Source: Bacteroidota bacterium | GTDB lineage: Bacteria > Bacteroidota > Bacteroidia > Chitinophagales > Chitinophagaceae | Length of the DNA: 64,000 bases | Direction of reading: 5' to 3' | Assembly: GCA_018267575.1 (NCBI GenBank) | Contig: JAFDYF010000033.1 | Coordinates: 37,201-101,200 of the forward strand | In this document: positions 43,225-51,960 of the stretch, piece after piece | Numbering within the stretch: the first letter of the stretch is position 1 | How the letters are laid out: the number at the start of each line of letters is the position of its first letter | The notes under the pieces: model-generated | Seen by the model: the letters and a program-made list of their open reading frames with translations, nothing else | Databases searched by the model: none | Told to the model about the DNA's origin: nothing | Position numbers and translations under genes: made by a program

Positions 43225-44826
43225 ATGAATCAACCCAAACAGCCAACCAACAGTGGAGCGCTTGCAACTTTAGTTATTGTTTTCTTTTTTTGGGGGTTTA
43301 TTGCAGCATCGAACAGTATCTTTATACCTTTCTGCAGAACCCATTTTAATTTGGACCAGTTCCAGTCGCAATTGATTGGCTCTGCCTTTTATGTTGCTTA
43401 TTTCGTAGGATCCTTGATCCTTTATCTCTCTTCCAGCTTTCTCGGATACGATATCCTCAACAAGATTGGGTATAAAAAGGGTATTATATACGGACTGGGC
43501 ATTTCAGTGGTTGGTGCATTGGCCATCATTCCGTCAGCCAATGCCAACTCATTCCCACTGATATTGGTTTCATTCTTTATAATAGCCTTAGGCTTTTCAT
43601 TGCAGCAAACCGCTGCGCAGCCATTTGCCATTGCTTTAGGCGACCCTGCCACCGGATCACATAGGTTGAACCTGGCTGGAGGTGTGAATTCATTGGGCAC
43701 TACCTTGGGCCCAATCATTGTAAGCTTTTTTCTGTTTGGCACCCCAAGTAGCGCCAATGCGAATGTAACGGTGACCAACGTAAACAATCTGTATATGATT
43801 GTGGCTGCTGTTTTTGCGGCCGTAGCTTTATTCTTTGCATTTTCAAAATTGCCCGACGGCAAAGACGATGCAAAATTCGAAGCCTCCAGCAAAGCTTCCT
43901 ATTCGTTGATCGCTATTTTAGTATTCATGATATTGATCATCATTATCGGTCAGTTTACCGCACTTGAAAAACTTCCATTATTGGTGATTACTTTGATTGG
44001 CATTTTTGGTATACTGTTTTACTCATATAGTAGTGCCTCTAAAAATAGCGAAGGATGGGGCGCCATGAAATACCAGCAATTGATATTGGGTATGATTGGT
44101 ATCTTTTTATACGTCGGTGCCGAAGTGACCATCGATAATAATTTCGGGGCCTTGTTAAAGTCGCCAGGTTATATGACTGAATCTGGTCTGCATGACAGCC
44201 AGATATCCCAATACGTTTCTTTATATTGGGGCAGTTTGATGATTGGGCGTTGGACCGGTGCTATTGGGGTTTTTAATTTTTCTGAGAAAATGAGAAAGGT
44301 CGCAACCGTTGTGGTACCATTCATTGCTTTTGGGGTTGTGCTTTTTGTGAACCATCTTTACGGCAATCCCATCGCTGACCTGCTCCCTTATTCCATCGTC
44401 ATCATTATTGCGATTGCCGCATTTTTCTTTGGGCAACAAAAACCAGTTAAAACATTGCTCACCCTTGCGCTACTGGCTTGTTTCGCCATGTTGTTTGGCG
44501 TGGCAACCAAAGGGATTGTTTCGGTATATGCAATCATGTCTGGTGGTATCTGCTGCTCAATCATGTGGCCTTGTATATTTTCATTGGCGATTGCTGGTTT
44601 GGGAAAATATACCAGTCAGGGTTCTGCATTCCTCATCATGATGATTTTGGGAGGCGCCATCATTCCACCTTTCCAAGGATCGATTGGTGATAAGCTTAAC
44701 ATGCATGTTTCCTATTTGGTGGCAGCCGCTTGTTTTGCATCGCTTGCTTTTCTTGCCATCAGATTAAGAACTGTGCTGAAATCACAAGGATTGAATTTTG
44801 ACGAACAAATTGGTGGTGGTCATTAA
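43225..44826 (+). CDS. FucP/GluP-family MFS hexose importer
   Basis: A 533-residue permease of the FHS family (fucose, galactose, glucose:H+ symporters). Visible signature segments are FFFWGFIAASNSIFIPF (helix 1), SAFYVAYFVGSLILYL, LGFSLQQTAAQPFAIALGD and LNLAGGVNSLGTTLGPI, which line the sugar path in FucP. The length is larger than the usual ~430 because the central loop and helices are extended. With the ROK glucokinase 44 nt downstream it most likely imports glucose. It is divergent from glgA. Confidence 0.9.
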   Translation: MNQPKQPTNSGALATLVIVFFFWGFIAASNSIFIPFCRTHFNLDQFQSQLIGSAFYVAYFVGSLILYLSSSFLGYDILNKIGYKKGIIYGLGISVVGALAIIPSANANSFPLILVSFFIIALGFSLQQTAAQPFAIALGDPATGSHRLNLAGGVNSLGTTLGPIIVSFFLFGTPSSANANVTVTNVNNLYMIVAAVFAAVALFFAFSKLPDGKDDAKFEASSKASYSLIAILVFMILIIIIGQFTALEKLPLLVITLIGIFGILFYSYSSASKNSEGWGAMKYQQLILGMIGIFLYVGAEVTIDNNFGALLKSPGYMTESGLHDSQISQYVSLYWGSLMIGRWTGAIGVFNFSEKMRKVATVVVPFIAFGVVLFVNHLYGNPIADLLPYSIVIIIAIAAFFFGQQKPVKTLLTLALLACFAMLFGVATKGIVSVYAIMSGGICCSIMWPCIFSLAIAGLGKYTSQGSAFLIMMILGGAIIPPFQGSIGDKLNMHVSYLVAAACFASLAFLAIRLRTVLKSQGLNFDEQIGGGH

Positions 44827-44845
44827 TGATTCCCATATTTTAAAA

Positions 44846-44853
44846 TACTTTTG
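44846..44853 (+). promoter_or_regulatory. Candidate glucokinase -7 box
   Basis: TACTTTTG matches TAnnTTTG and lies 17 nt before the ROK start codon. No clear -33 box was found, so read-through from the importer is equally possible. Confidence 0.3.
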
Positions 44854-44870
44854 CAAAAAGAGGATAGATA

Positions 44871-45869
44871 ATGCCGAACTCGAAAAAGACAACAACTGGA
44901 TCTGTTTCACTTGACCCCCTTGCCATCGGAATTGATATTGGCGGCACCGGTACCAAATTTGGTATCGTGGACAGAAATGGCAATGTTTTATTTTCCAGTG
45001 AAATTTCCACCAGGGGACATGACGAAGTAGAAAGTTTTATAGATGAGCTTCACAACAGCCTAAATGCATTGATTGAAAAGTCTGGAGGTCCCGGAAGGAT
45101 CAGAGGGATTGGCGTGGGTGCCCCTAACGGTAACTACTATACGGGAACTGTGGAATACGCTCCTAATCTACCTTGGAAGGGTATAATACCACTCGCAAAA
45201 CTCATTCAGAATAAATTCCAGCTCCCCGCAGTACTTACCAATGATGCGAATGCTGCCGCCATAGGTGAGATGATGTATGGTGCCGCTAAGGATATGAAGG
45301 ATTTTATCATGATCACTTTGGGAACTGGTGTTGGTAGCGGCATCGTTGCCAATGGCCGCTTGATATTGGGTCATGATGGATTTGCTGGGGAACTGGGCCA
45401 TACCATCACCATCCCCAACGGAAGGTTTCATCCGGGCACGGGCAAATATGGCTCTTTGGAAAGTTATGCATCGGCTACTGGCGTTACATTAACAGCCATC
45501 GAGATGCTCGAGAAAAATGATACGGACAGCTTACTCCGCAAAATCCCCAAAGGAAAGCTTGACTCCAAAAAAGTATATGAAGCAGCCATCGAAAACGATC
45601 AATTAGCAAAAGATGTTTTTGAATTCACGGGAAAAATATTGGGTATGGCACTGGCCAATTTTGTTATGTTCAGCAGTCCGGAAGCCATCATTTTATTTGG
45701 AGGCCTCACCAAAGCTGGTGAATTGATACTAAAACCCACCCGGGAGCATATGGAACAAAACCTGATTCAAGTTTTTTCGAACAAAGTAAAGATTCTGGTC
45801 AGCCACCTAAAAGAATCGGATGCAGCCATCTTGGGCGCCAGCGCTTTGGTATGGGAAATGAAAGACTAA
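44871..45869 (+). CDS. ROK-family glucokinase
   Basis: A 332-residue sugar kinase of the ROK family. The phosphate-1 loop is AIGIDIGGTGTKFGI, the sugar-binding block is LTNDANAAAIGEMMYG with the catalytic Asp, and TLGTGVGSGIVANG is the second phosphate loop. The ROK zinc motif (Cys-x-Cys-Gly-x2-Gly-Cys) is missing: the segment after AGELGHTITIPNG reads RFHPGTGKYGSLESYAS without cysteines. This is normal for some glucokinases, including polyphosphate-type enzymes, so the enzyme should still be active. It phosphorylates glucose brought in by the importer upstream and feeds glgC. Confidence 0.92.
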   Translation: MPNSKKTTTGSVSLDPLAIGIDIGGTGTKFGIVDRNGNVLFSSEISTRGHDEVESFIDELHNSLNALIEKSGGPGRIRGIGVGAPNGNYYTGTVEYAPNLPWKGIIPLAKLIQNKFQLPAVLTNDANAAAIGEMMYGAAKDMKDFIMITLGTGVGSGIVANGRLILGHDGFAGELGHTITIPNGRFHPGTGKYGSLESYASATGVTLTAIEMLEKNDTDSLLRKIPKGKLDSKKVYEAAIENDQLAKDVFEFTGKILGMALANFVMFSSPEAIILFGGLTKAGELILKPTREHMEQNLIQVFSNKVKILVSHLKESDAAILGASALVWEMKD

Positions 45870-45960
45870 GCTAAAGCTTTGCATTTGTGATTGGTAATAC
45901 GGCTGCATAAATAGATTGCTTATTCAATGCTCGTTTACTTGTTATCAATCCTATATTGTC

Positions 45961-46677
45961 ATGCAAAGCGTTTATCGCATATACCTGTTTCTGCTTTTTA
46001 TTATAGCATCAGTTTCTGTCCAGGCGCAAACTGCTAAAACCTATTTTGAGAACGGCTCCATCAAGTTCCGTTTGAAAAAATATGATCAGGCCATTGCTGA
46101 TTTTACAAAAGCAATTGAACTAAAGCCTGATTTTACGGACGCCTATTATTTTCGTGCATTGGTAAAACTAAGACTGAAGGATTCATCTTCCATATCAGAT
46201 TTCACAAAAACAATTGAACTGGATCCCAAGAACGCCAAAGCCTATAGCTTTCGTGGGGGTGTAAAATTCACTTTGAAACATTATCAGGAAGCCCTACCTG
46301 ATTTTGACAAAACGATTTCCTTGTTGCCCAATTACGAGCAAGCCTATTTTTATAAAGGGAGTTGTTTAATGGAATTGAAAAACTATGATGAATCTATTGT
46401 ACAATTGACCAAAGCGATTGAATTAAAGCCCGACTATACTGCCGCATATTATCAGCGAGCCATTACCCAATATCTTAAAAAAGATTATTCCGCCGCCGTC
46501 TTGGATTTTGACAAAACGGCCCAATTGGATTCAACCTATTCCATTCGGCTTTTTTATTTTAGCGGTGATGCAAAAATAAAGGTTGGCCAAAAAGAAGCAG
46601 CTTGTGCTGATTTCAAAAAGTCTTTGGATGCCGGATACAAACCAGCCGAGGAGATGATAAAAAAATATTGCCAATAG
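45961..46677 (+). CDS. Exported TPR protein
   Basis: A ~238-residue protein with a signal peptide (VYRIYLFLLFIIASVSVQAQ) and five or six canonical TPRs, e.g. LKKYDQAIADFTKAIELKPDFTDAYYFRALVK, LKHYQEALPDFDKTISLLPNYEQAYFYKG and LKNYDESIVQLTKAIELKPDYTAAYYQRA. It ends with DFKKSLDAGYKPAEEMIKKYCQ, a common close of secreted TPR proteins in this phylum. It would serve as a periplasmic protein-protein adaptor. The ATG at 45961 begins the signal peptide; a TTG 45 nt upstream is in frame. Confidence 0.87.
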   Translation: MQSVYRIYLFLLFIIASVSVQAQTAKTYFENGSIKFRLKKYDQAIADFTKAIELKPDFTDAYYFRALVKLRLKDSSSISDFTKTIELDPKNAKAYSFRGGVKFTLKHYQEALPDFDKTISLLPNYEQAYFYKGSCLMELKNYDESIVQLTKAIELKPDYTAAYYQRAITQYLKKDYSAAVLDFDKTAQLDSTYSIRLFYFSGDAKIKVGQKEAACADFKKSLDAGYKPAEEMIKKYCQ

Positions 46678-46948
46678 TCAATTTTTCAGCGCAAAATGCC
46701 AAAGTTGTTCCCCGAAATGGAATGGATGGTTTGGTAGAAGGACAAATGCCATACGCGTATACAGTAGTTCAACAAACCCAACTTCTCATTTTTTCATCAT
46801 TTAGTCGAGTGATTTCCAAGCATCCGCAACTTGATTACCACAGTCATGCCTATCGCAAAGTTTCGATTGCTCCCTGTAATTATACGATTTTAGCTTTGGC
46901 GTCACCTGAAATACTAGAATGGTATACTCTTTGCTTCTTTTAAACATC

Positions 46949-47188
46949 ATGAATCCATTACCCTTTAGCATACCATTCGAGTTTGACGGCAAACGATATG
47001 TTTGCGAGATCAATCCTCTCAAAAAACAACACCCCAGCCCCCGCACCTTCCAGATTGTACTGAACCAGGTTTATTTTGGCATTATCACTTTTACCGGACA
47101 ATCTTGGGAAAGTGATTCCAGAAAACGACAGTTGGTTGATAAAATTGGGAGCCTGATTCACGAGTCCTACCCGCAATTCGGTAGCTAA
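46949..47188 (+). CDS. Small hypothetical protein
   Basis: A 79-residue soluble protein: FSIPFEFDGKRYVCEINPLKKQ is likely two beta-strands, TFQIVLNQVYFGIITFTGQSW two more, and the end (KRQLVDKIGSLIHESYPQFG) a helix. The compact beta-beta-beta-alpha pattern looks like a real folded protein, but I recognise no family. A frame beginning 30 nt upstream is also open. It lies just before the SMR gene, possibly in one operon. Confidence 0.65.
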   Translation: MNPLPFSIPFEFDGKRYVCEINPLKKQHPSPRTFQIVLNQVYFGIITFTGQSWESDSRKRQLVDKIGSLIHESYPQFGS

Positions 47189-47226
47189 GCAAAATCCTCC
47201 TTCAGTTTTATAACAAACACTAAATT

Positions 47227-47249
47227 GCAGTGCTAACCATAAACACTGC
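47227..47249 (+). promoter_or_regulatory. Hairpin directly before the SMR start codon
   Basis: GCAGTG (47227-47232) and CACTGC (47244-47249) form a perfect 6-bp stem three bases before the ATG at 47253. In an mRNA it would cover the ribosome landing site. Confidence 0.35.
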
Positions 47250-47252
47250 TAT

Positions 47253-47573
47253 ATGTCTTGGTACTTTTTAGTCTTTTCCGCAAGCTGTGATGCCATATAT
47301 AACGTATTTCTAAAACGCACCAACAGTTTCACCGATTATTCTAATTTATTATTGGCTATTTTATTCCTGGCGGGCAGTATTATTGGGTTTAAGAAAGGCA
47401 TTGAGACCATCCCACTTGGGATAGCCATGTCCGTTTGGTCGGGTGTGGCTGTTATTGGCACCATCCTTCTTGATATGATTTTCTACAAGGCCAAAATGGA
47501 TTTTAAGATCGCTTTTTTTATGGCACTTTGCATCATCTCCATCATCGGGTTGAATTATTATTCGAATAAATAA
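47253..47573 (+). CDS. Small multidrug resistance (SMR) family transporter
   Basis: A 106-residue membrane protein with four helices, the size of EmrE. The motif WSGVAVIGTILLDMIF (helix 3) is the SMR signature WSGxG. The essential Glu14 of EmrE is replaced by Asp13 here (SASCDAIYNVFLKR aligned with AEVIGTTLMKF), which should change the pKa of the proton/substrate site. SMR proteins export quaternary cations, guanidinium or polyamines; the substrate of this one is open. A hairpin lies directly before the start. Confidence 0.88.
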   Translation: MSWYFLVFSASCDAIYNVFLKRTNSFTDYSNLLLAILFLAGSIIGFKKGIETIPLGIAMSVWSGVAVIGTILLDMIFYKAKMDFKIAFFMALCIISIIGLNYYSNK

Positions 47574-47576
47574 TCA

Positions 47577-48269
47577 TTAGTCCCTGCGCAAATAATTATT
47601 TCCTAGTTCATCTTGGATCACAAAAGCATCTTTTCCTTCCTCGGTTTCAAATAAAAGGTCATCATCCAATATGCGGGATTTAAACTGCCAACCTTCGGGT
47701 ATTTTCAATTTGTTCCCTAATTGATTTAATGTGCCCATCGTCAGTGTACTATCAATCATCTGGGAAAAACTTTGCATGATATAGGAATGGGATGGACTGA
47801 CCAATTCGTACACTTCACTGCCCTTGTTAAAACCATATTTTGCGGCGTGATGGGCAGCCTGTTCCTGATAAGGTTTTACTTTTCCCTTCATGGCCATGGC
47901 CAAATTCACAATCACGACTGCCGTCTCCCTCATATCCAAGCTATCAAAACTCTTTATGGCAGGTAAGGAATCTTTTCTACCTATTTTATCCATCACTAAA
48001 TAGCGGGGACCATTCAGGATGACTGCTTTTGCATCCAGTTCCTTTCTCAATTTGTTGGCATCTATTTTTTTCCATTGATCTGTACCACATTCGCTACAGC
48101 CAAACGTACTATAAACGGTGGCGATCAGCTTTGGCAAGCTTCCTGTCACCACTACGATTTCACAATATCTCGAGCCACGCACACTATCATTCATCACTAA
48201 AATCTGAGCGCTTGACTTTAGTGTAAAAGTAAATGCAAGAGAAAGAACCCACCCTATTTTTATTTTCAT
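47577..48269 (-). CDS. Secreted protein of unknown function
   Basis: A ~230-residue protein with a signal peptide (IKIGWVLSLAFTFTLKSSAQ). The mature part contains YSTFGCSECGTDQWKKID, with a Cys-x2-Cys pair that may be redox-active or bind metal, and a helical middle (METAVVIVNLAMAMKGKVKPYQEQAAHHAAKYGF, first residues approximate). I recognise no family. The ATG at 48269 gives the signal peptide at the N-terminus; an in-frame TTG at 48335 would add 22 residues. It ends only 3 nt from the SMR gene, in convergent orientation. Confidence 0.72.
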   Translation of the reverse strand: MKIKIGWVLSLAFTFTLKSSAQILVMNDSVRGSRYCEIVVVTGSLPKLIATVYSTFGCSECGTDQWKKIDANKLRKELDAKAVILNGPRYLVMDKIGRKDSLPAIKSFDSLDMRETAVVIVNLAMAMKGKVKPYQEQAAHHAAKYGFNKGSEVYELVSPSHSYIMQSFSQMIDSTLTMGTLNQLGNKLKIPEGWQFKSRILDDDLLFETEEGKDAFVIQDELGNNYLRRD

Positions 48270-48422
48270 CGATTGAATAATCATGCAAGAAATGTAATCC
48301 ATTTTGTGAAATGAATAAAATAAAACATCTACCAAAGATTTGGGCTCAAAATGTTAACCTAAACTTGATATGAATTATACCAATTAATGAGCATGGTCAT
48401 ACGATGGAAATACCCTTACCAA

Positions 48423-48430
48423 TAAGTTTG
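48423..48430 (+). promoter_or_regulatory. Candidate -7 box of the hox operon
   Basis: TAAGTTTG matches TAnnTTTG and ends 23 nt before the hoxE start codon. No convincing -33 box is present, which would fit a promoter that depends on an activator. A half-site TTGAT lies ~55 bp upstream (48365), only weak evidence for an FNR/Crp-type regulator. Confidence 0.35.
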
Positions 48431-48453
48431 TATCCACCATCATTAAATACAGT

Positions 48454-48960
48454 ATGAACGCTGCTCCCACAGTAAAAGACATCGAACCTGTAAAAGCAGA
48501 CCCGAGGCTAAAACTGATTGCAGCTAAAATAAAAAAAGAAAACTTCAAGCCCGATTCATTGATTGAAGTGCTGCATATTGCCCAAAACGCTTATGGGTAT
48601 CTGCCAATGAATGTGCTAAAGTACATTACGAAAGCATTGCACCTACCACCAGCTAGGGTTTATTCAACGGTTAGTTTCTACCATTTTTTTTCTTTAAAAT
48701 CAAAAGGTGATCACACTTGCTTGGTCTGCACAGGAACCGCTTGCTATGTAAAGGGAGCACAAGCCATCCTCAACGAAATAGAAAAAACATTTTCATTGAG
48801 GCCGGGGCAGGTAAGCACCGACAATAAACTTGGCGTGTCTGTAGCACGCTGCATCGGAGCCTGTGGCCTGGCACCTGTCGTGGTTTTGGATGAGGAAGTG
48901 CAGGCCAGAGCAAGCACAACTGAAATCGTAGAAAAAATCAATAAAATGGTAGCACCATGA
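48454..48960 (+). CDS. hoxE: NAD-linked [NiFe]-hydrogenase diaphorase subunit HoxE
   Basis: HoxE is the thioredoxin-like [2Fe-2S] subunit of bidirectional Hox hydrogenases and a homologue of NuoE of complex I. The 168-residue protein has the helical N-terminal part (LIEVLHIAQNAYGYLPMNVLKYITKALHLPPARVYSTVSFYHFF) and the four cluster ligands Cys92-x4-Cys97 and Cys133-x3-Cys137 (CTGTAC, CIGAC). It overlaps hoxF by 4 nt (ATGA), so the two are translationally coupled. Five hox genes follow in one direction, which decides for a hydrogenase rather than complex I. Confidence 0.95.
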   Translation: MNAAPTVKDIEPVKADPRLKLIAAKIKKENFKPDSLIEVLHIAQNAYGYLPMNVLKYITKALHLPPARVYSTVSFYHFFSLKSKGDHTCLVCTGTACYVKGAQAILNEIEKTFSLRPGQVSTDNKLGVSVARCIGACGLAPVVVLDEEVQARASTTEIVEKINKMVAP

Positions 48961-50603
48961 ATAGGCAGGAATTGAAAACAACCATTGAAGCCGAAAAAAA
49001 CAAACTGGACTTGCAAAAGACCAAACATAGGATATGCGTATGCTGTGGTGCGGGTTGTATTTCATCTGGATCTGAAGCACTTTTAAAAAAATTACAGGAA
49101 GAAGTTGAAACCCGTGGCTTGGAAAAGGATGTTGAAATCATTCCGACCGGATGCATGGGACCTTGCAACCAAGGACCCTTGGTGAAATTCCAACCAGAAA
49201 ATACCATCTACCAAAAAGTAGATTGTAACAATATTCAGCCGGTAGTGCAAGCCCAGGTCGTGGAAAACAAACCGATCGAAAACATGTTGCTTTTCTCGGA
49301 TTCTAGATCCAAACCCTTTGTCAATGCAAAAGATGATCCCTTTTATAAAAAACAATTAAAAATTGCTCTTCAGGATTGTGGCGACATCAATCCAGAAAAA
49401 ATAAAAGACTATCTATCGCATGATGGATACCAAGCCTTGGATAAGGTATTGTTTGAAATGTCACCGGAAGATGTGATTGGAGAAATAAAACATAGCCGTA
49501 TCCGTGGTCGTGGCGGCGCGGGCTATCCAACTGGTTTAAAATGGGAAACCGTTTACAAATACGTAAGCCCTGAAAAATATATGATCTGCAATGGCGACGA
49601 GGGCGACCCCGGTGCATTTATGGATCGAAGTGTGTTGGAAGGTAACCCGCATCGGGTGCTGGAAGGGATGATCATCGCGGCTTATGCCGTGGGCGCTAAT
49701 AAAGGTTATGCCTATATCCGTGGCGAATATCCATTGGCCATCAAACGTTTTGAGCTTGCTATTAAACAGGCAAAAAAAATGGGACTATTAGGGAGTCATA
49801 TTCTAGGAACTGAATTCTCCTTTGATGTGGAAGTGCGGATTGGTGCTGGTGCTTTTGTTTGCGGCGAAGAAACTGCATTGATTGCCTCTGTAGAAGGAAA
49901 GCGCGGCACACCCAAACCCAGACCACCCTTTCCTGCAGAGTCTGGTTTATGGGGCAAACCCACATTGATCAATAATGTGGAGACACTGGCAGGTATCGCT
50001 CCCATCATCAATAAAGGAGGGGAATGGTATAGCGAGATTGGCACTCCCAAAAGTGCAGGTACCAAAGTTTTTGCCTTGGCAGGAAAAATAAACTATGCGG
50101 GATTGATAGAAGTGCCCATGGGCACTACGCTCCGCGAAATTATTTTTGAGATTGGAGGTGGCATGCCGGGCGGTGAAGATTTCAAAGCGGCACAGACCGG
50201 CGGTCCTTCTGGCGGTTGCATCCCTGCGGAATATTTGGATGTGAAGATGGATTATGAATCATTGATCAGCTTGGGTTCCATCATGGGCTCTGGTGGTCTG
50301 ATCATAATGGATAAAAGTTCGGATATGGTGGATGTCGCCAAATATTTTATGGAATTCAGCATGGATGAAAGTTGTGGCAAATGTGTGCCTTGCCGGGTGG
50401 GAACAAAAATGATGTTCGACCTGCTGCAAAAAATATGCAATAACAAAGGAACCCGTATCGACCTGAACCGTTTGGAAGAATTGGCTGTATACGTGAAGGA
50501 AGCAAGTCTTTGTGGCTTGGGTGCTTCTGCTCCCAACCCATTGCTAAGCACGCTCAGGCATTTTAAACAGGAATATGAAAATAGGATCGAAAAAGAAATT
50601 TGA
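48957..50603 (+). CDS. hoxF: NAD-linked [NiFe]-hydrogenase diaphorase subunit HoxF
   Basis: HoxF holds FMN and the NAD(H) site and passes electrons between NAD(H) and the iron-sulfur chain. The 548-residue protein has three parts: an N-terminal [2Fe-2S] thioredoxin-like domain (Cys29/Cys34, Cys66/Cys70), the NuoF-like core with RGRGGAGYPTG (183-193) and NGDEGDPGA (212-220), and a C-terminal [4Fe-4S] site Cys473-x2-Cys476-x2-Cys479 with Cys519. The fusion with an N-terminal ferredoxin-like domain is the Hox/NdhB-type form. hoxU begins 36 nt downstream. Confidence 0.95.
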   Translation: MNRQELKTTIEAEKNKLDLQKTKHRICVCCGAGCISSGSEALLKKLQEEVETRGLEKDVEIIPTGCMGPCNQGPLVKFQPENTIYQKVDCNNIQPVVQAQVVENKPIENMLLFSDSRSKPFVNAKDDPFYKKQLKIALQDCGDINPEKIKDYLSHDGYQALDKVLFEMSPEDVIGEIKHSRIRGRGGAGYPTGLKWETVYKYVSPEKYMICNGDEGDPGAFMDRSVLEGNPHRVLEGMIIAAYAVGANKGYAYIRGEYPLAIKRFELAIKQAKKMGLLGSHILGTEFSFDVEVRIGAGAFVCGEETALIASVEGKRGTPKPRPPFPAESGLWGKPTLINNVETLAGIAPIINKGGEWYSEIGTPKSAGTKVFALAGKINYAGLIEVPMGTTLREIIFEIGGGMPGGEDFKAAQTGGPSGGCIPAEYLDVKMDYESLISLGSIMGSGGLIIMDKSSDMVDVAKYFMEFSMDESCGKCVPCRVGTKMMFDLLQKICNNKGTRIDLNRLEELAVYVKEASLCGLGASAPNPLLSTLRHFKQEYENRIEKEI

Positions 50604-50638
50604 ACAAAATCTACAAACCATCGCTCACAATTTAAGGT

Positions 50639-51346
50639 ATGGCAAAAATCATAGTATATATCGATGATAAAAAACTGGAAGCTGAATCTGGGAAAACCAT
50701 TCTGGAAGTTTGCAGGGAAAACGATATTGAGATATTGACGATGTGCCACCTCGAGGGCATCACGGATATCGGTGCCTGCCGCCTGTGTTTGGTGGAAATA
50801 GAAGGTAATAACAAACTGCTTTCTGCCTGCACTACCAAAATTGCAGCGAACATGGTGATTAAAACCAAAACGGAGCGCATCAAGAAATACCAACGGATCA
50901 CCACCGAATTGTTTTTTGCAGAAAGAAACCATGTATGTTCCGTATGTGTGGCCAATGGAAAGTGTGAGCTACAGAAACTTGGATATAAAGTAGGGCTTGA
51001 TCATATCCGCTATCCATTTTTATTTCCCCAATGCGAGGTGGACACCTCCCATGAATGGTATGTGCTGGATCATAACCGATGCATCATGTGTACGCGTTGT
51101 GTACGGGTTTGTGCAGAAGTGGAAGGGGCCCATAATTGGGATGTGATGAACCGAGGAAACCAAGTAAGGATAATTTCTGATTTCAATACGCCTTGGGGTG
51201 AATCAACTACCTGCACTTCCTGTGGCAAATGTTTGCACGCTTGTCCTACCGGGGCCATTTGGCCAAAAGATATTGTTCAAGGTCAGTTAAACAAAAACCC
51301 GGGGATGATCACAGAATTGATTGAGAAAAGAAAATTAGGGCTATAA
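50639..51346 (+). CDS. hoxU: NAD-linked [NiFe]-hydrogenase subunit HoxU
   Basis: HoxU is the electron relay between HoxF and the hydrogenase module, homologous to the N-terminal part of NuoG. In 235 residues it carries all four cluster sites: [2Fe-2S] Cys36, Cys47, Cys50, Cys64; the His-ligated [4Fe-4S] His98, Cys100, Cys103, Cys109; and two ferredoxin-type [4Fe-4S] sites Cys148/151/154/158 and Cys192/195/198/202. The short C-terminus after the ferredoxin domain is normal for HoxU, and the NuoG molybdopterin-like domain is absent, which separates it from complex I. Confidence 0.95.
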   Translation: MAKIIVYIDDKKLEAESGKTILEVCRENDIEILTMCHLEGITDIGACRLCLVEIEGNNKLLSACTTKIAANMVIKTKTERIKKYQRITTELFFAERNHVCSVCVANGKCELQKLGYKVGLDHIRYPFLFPQCEVDTSHEWYVLDHNRCIMCTRCVRVCAEVEGAHNWDVMNRGNQVRIISDFNTPWGESTTCTSCGKCLHACPTGAIWPKDIVQGQLNKNPGMITELIEKRKLGL

Positions 51347-51417
51347 ACTTGAATGCTGTTTTGTAGAGATGAATATAATATGCCGGTTGTTGATGGTTCA
51401 CAGTTAAATGCTAAAAA

Positions 51418-51960
51418 ATGTCTAAGAAAAAACTTGCAACGGTTTGGTTGGGTGGATGCTCCGGCTGCCATATGTCACTATTGGATATTGATGAAAGGAT
51501 TTTGGATGTAGCAGCTTTGGCCGATATTGTAAAAAGTCCGATCGTGGATGGCAAGGAATTTCCTGAGGTGGATATTGCCTTGGTGGAAGGCTCCGTAACC
51601 AGTGATGAACATTTGCAGGAAATAAAATTAATCCGCAAAAGGGCAAAGACCTTGATTGCTTTTGGTGATTGTGCGGTGATGACCAATGTAACGGGCATGC
51701 GCAACTATTTTCCCTTAAAAGAAGTTTTTGATGCTTCTTATAAATATGCGGTGAGCAATGACCAGTATGGTCAAGTGCCCAGTCACGAGGCCTTGCTCAA
51801 ACTGAATGACAAGGTGGTGCCGCTGCAGGAAGTAGTGGAGGTGGATTTTGTGCTACCGGGTTGCCCGCCTAGTGCCGATACCATTTTCTATGTGCTCTTT
51901 GAATTCCTAAACGACAGAATTCCCAATCTAAGCGAAGCAAAAAAACTAAAATATGGATAA
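51418..51960 (+). CDS. hoxY: NAD-linked [NiFe]-hydrogenase small subunit HoxY
   Basis: HoxY holds the proximal [4Fe-4S] cluster that takes electrons from the NiFe site. The 180-residue protein is of the compact cytoplasmic type without Tat signal. The ligands are Cys14 and Cys17 (WLGGCSGCHMSLLD), Cys85 (FGDCAVMTN) and Cys149 (LPGCPPSAD). Only one cluster site is present, as is typical for group 3d enzymes. It overlaps hoxH by 8 nt. Confidence 0.95.
   Translation: MSKKKLATVWLGGCSGCHMSLLDIDERILDVAALADIVKSPIVDGKEFPEVDIALVEGSVTSDEHLQEIKLIRKRAKTLIAFGDCAVMTNVTGMRNYFPLKEVFDASYKYAVSNDQYGQVPSHEALLKLNDKVVPLQEVVEVDFVLPGCPPSADTIFYVLFEFLNDRIPNLSEAKKLKYG

Noticed and set aside
46668..46943. 91-codon open frame between the TPR gene and the small hypothetical gene
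   Set aside because: It overlaps the TPR stop codon, has no recognisable domain and an irregular composition; an opposite-strand frame (46801-47046) is equally unconvincing.
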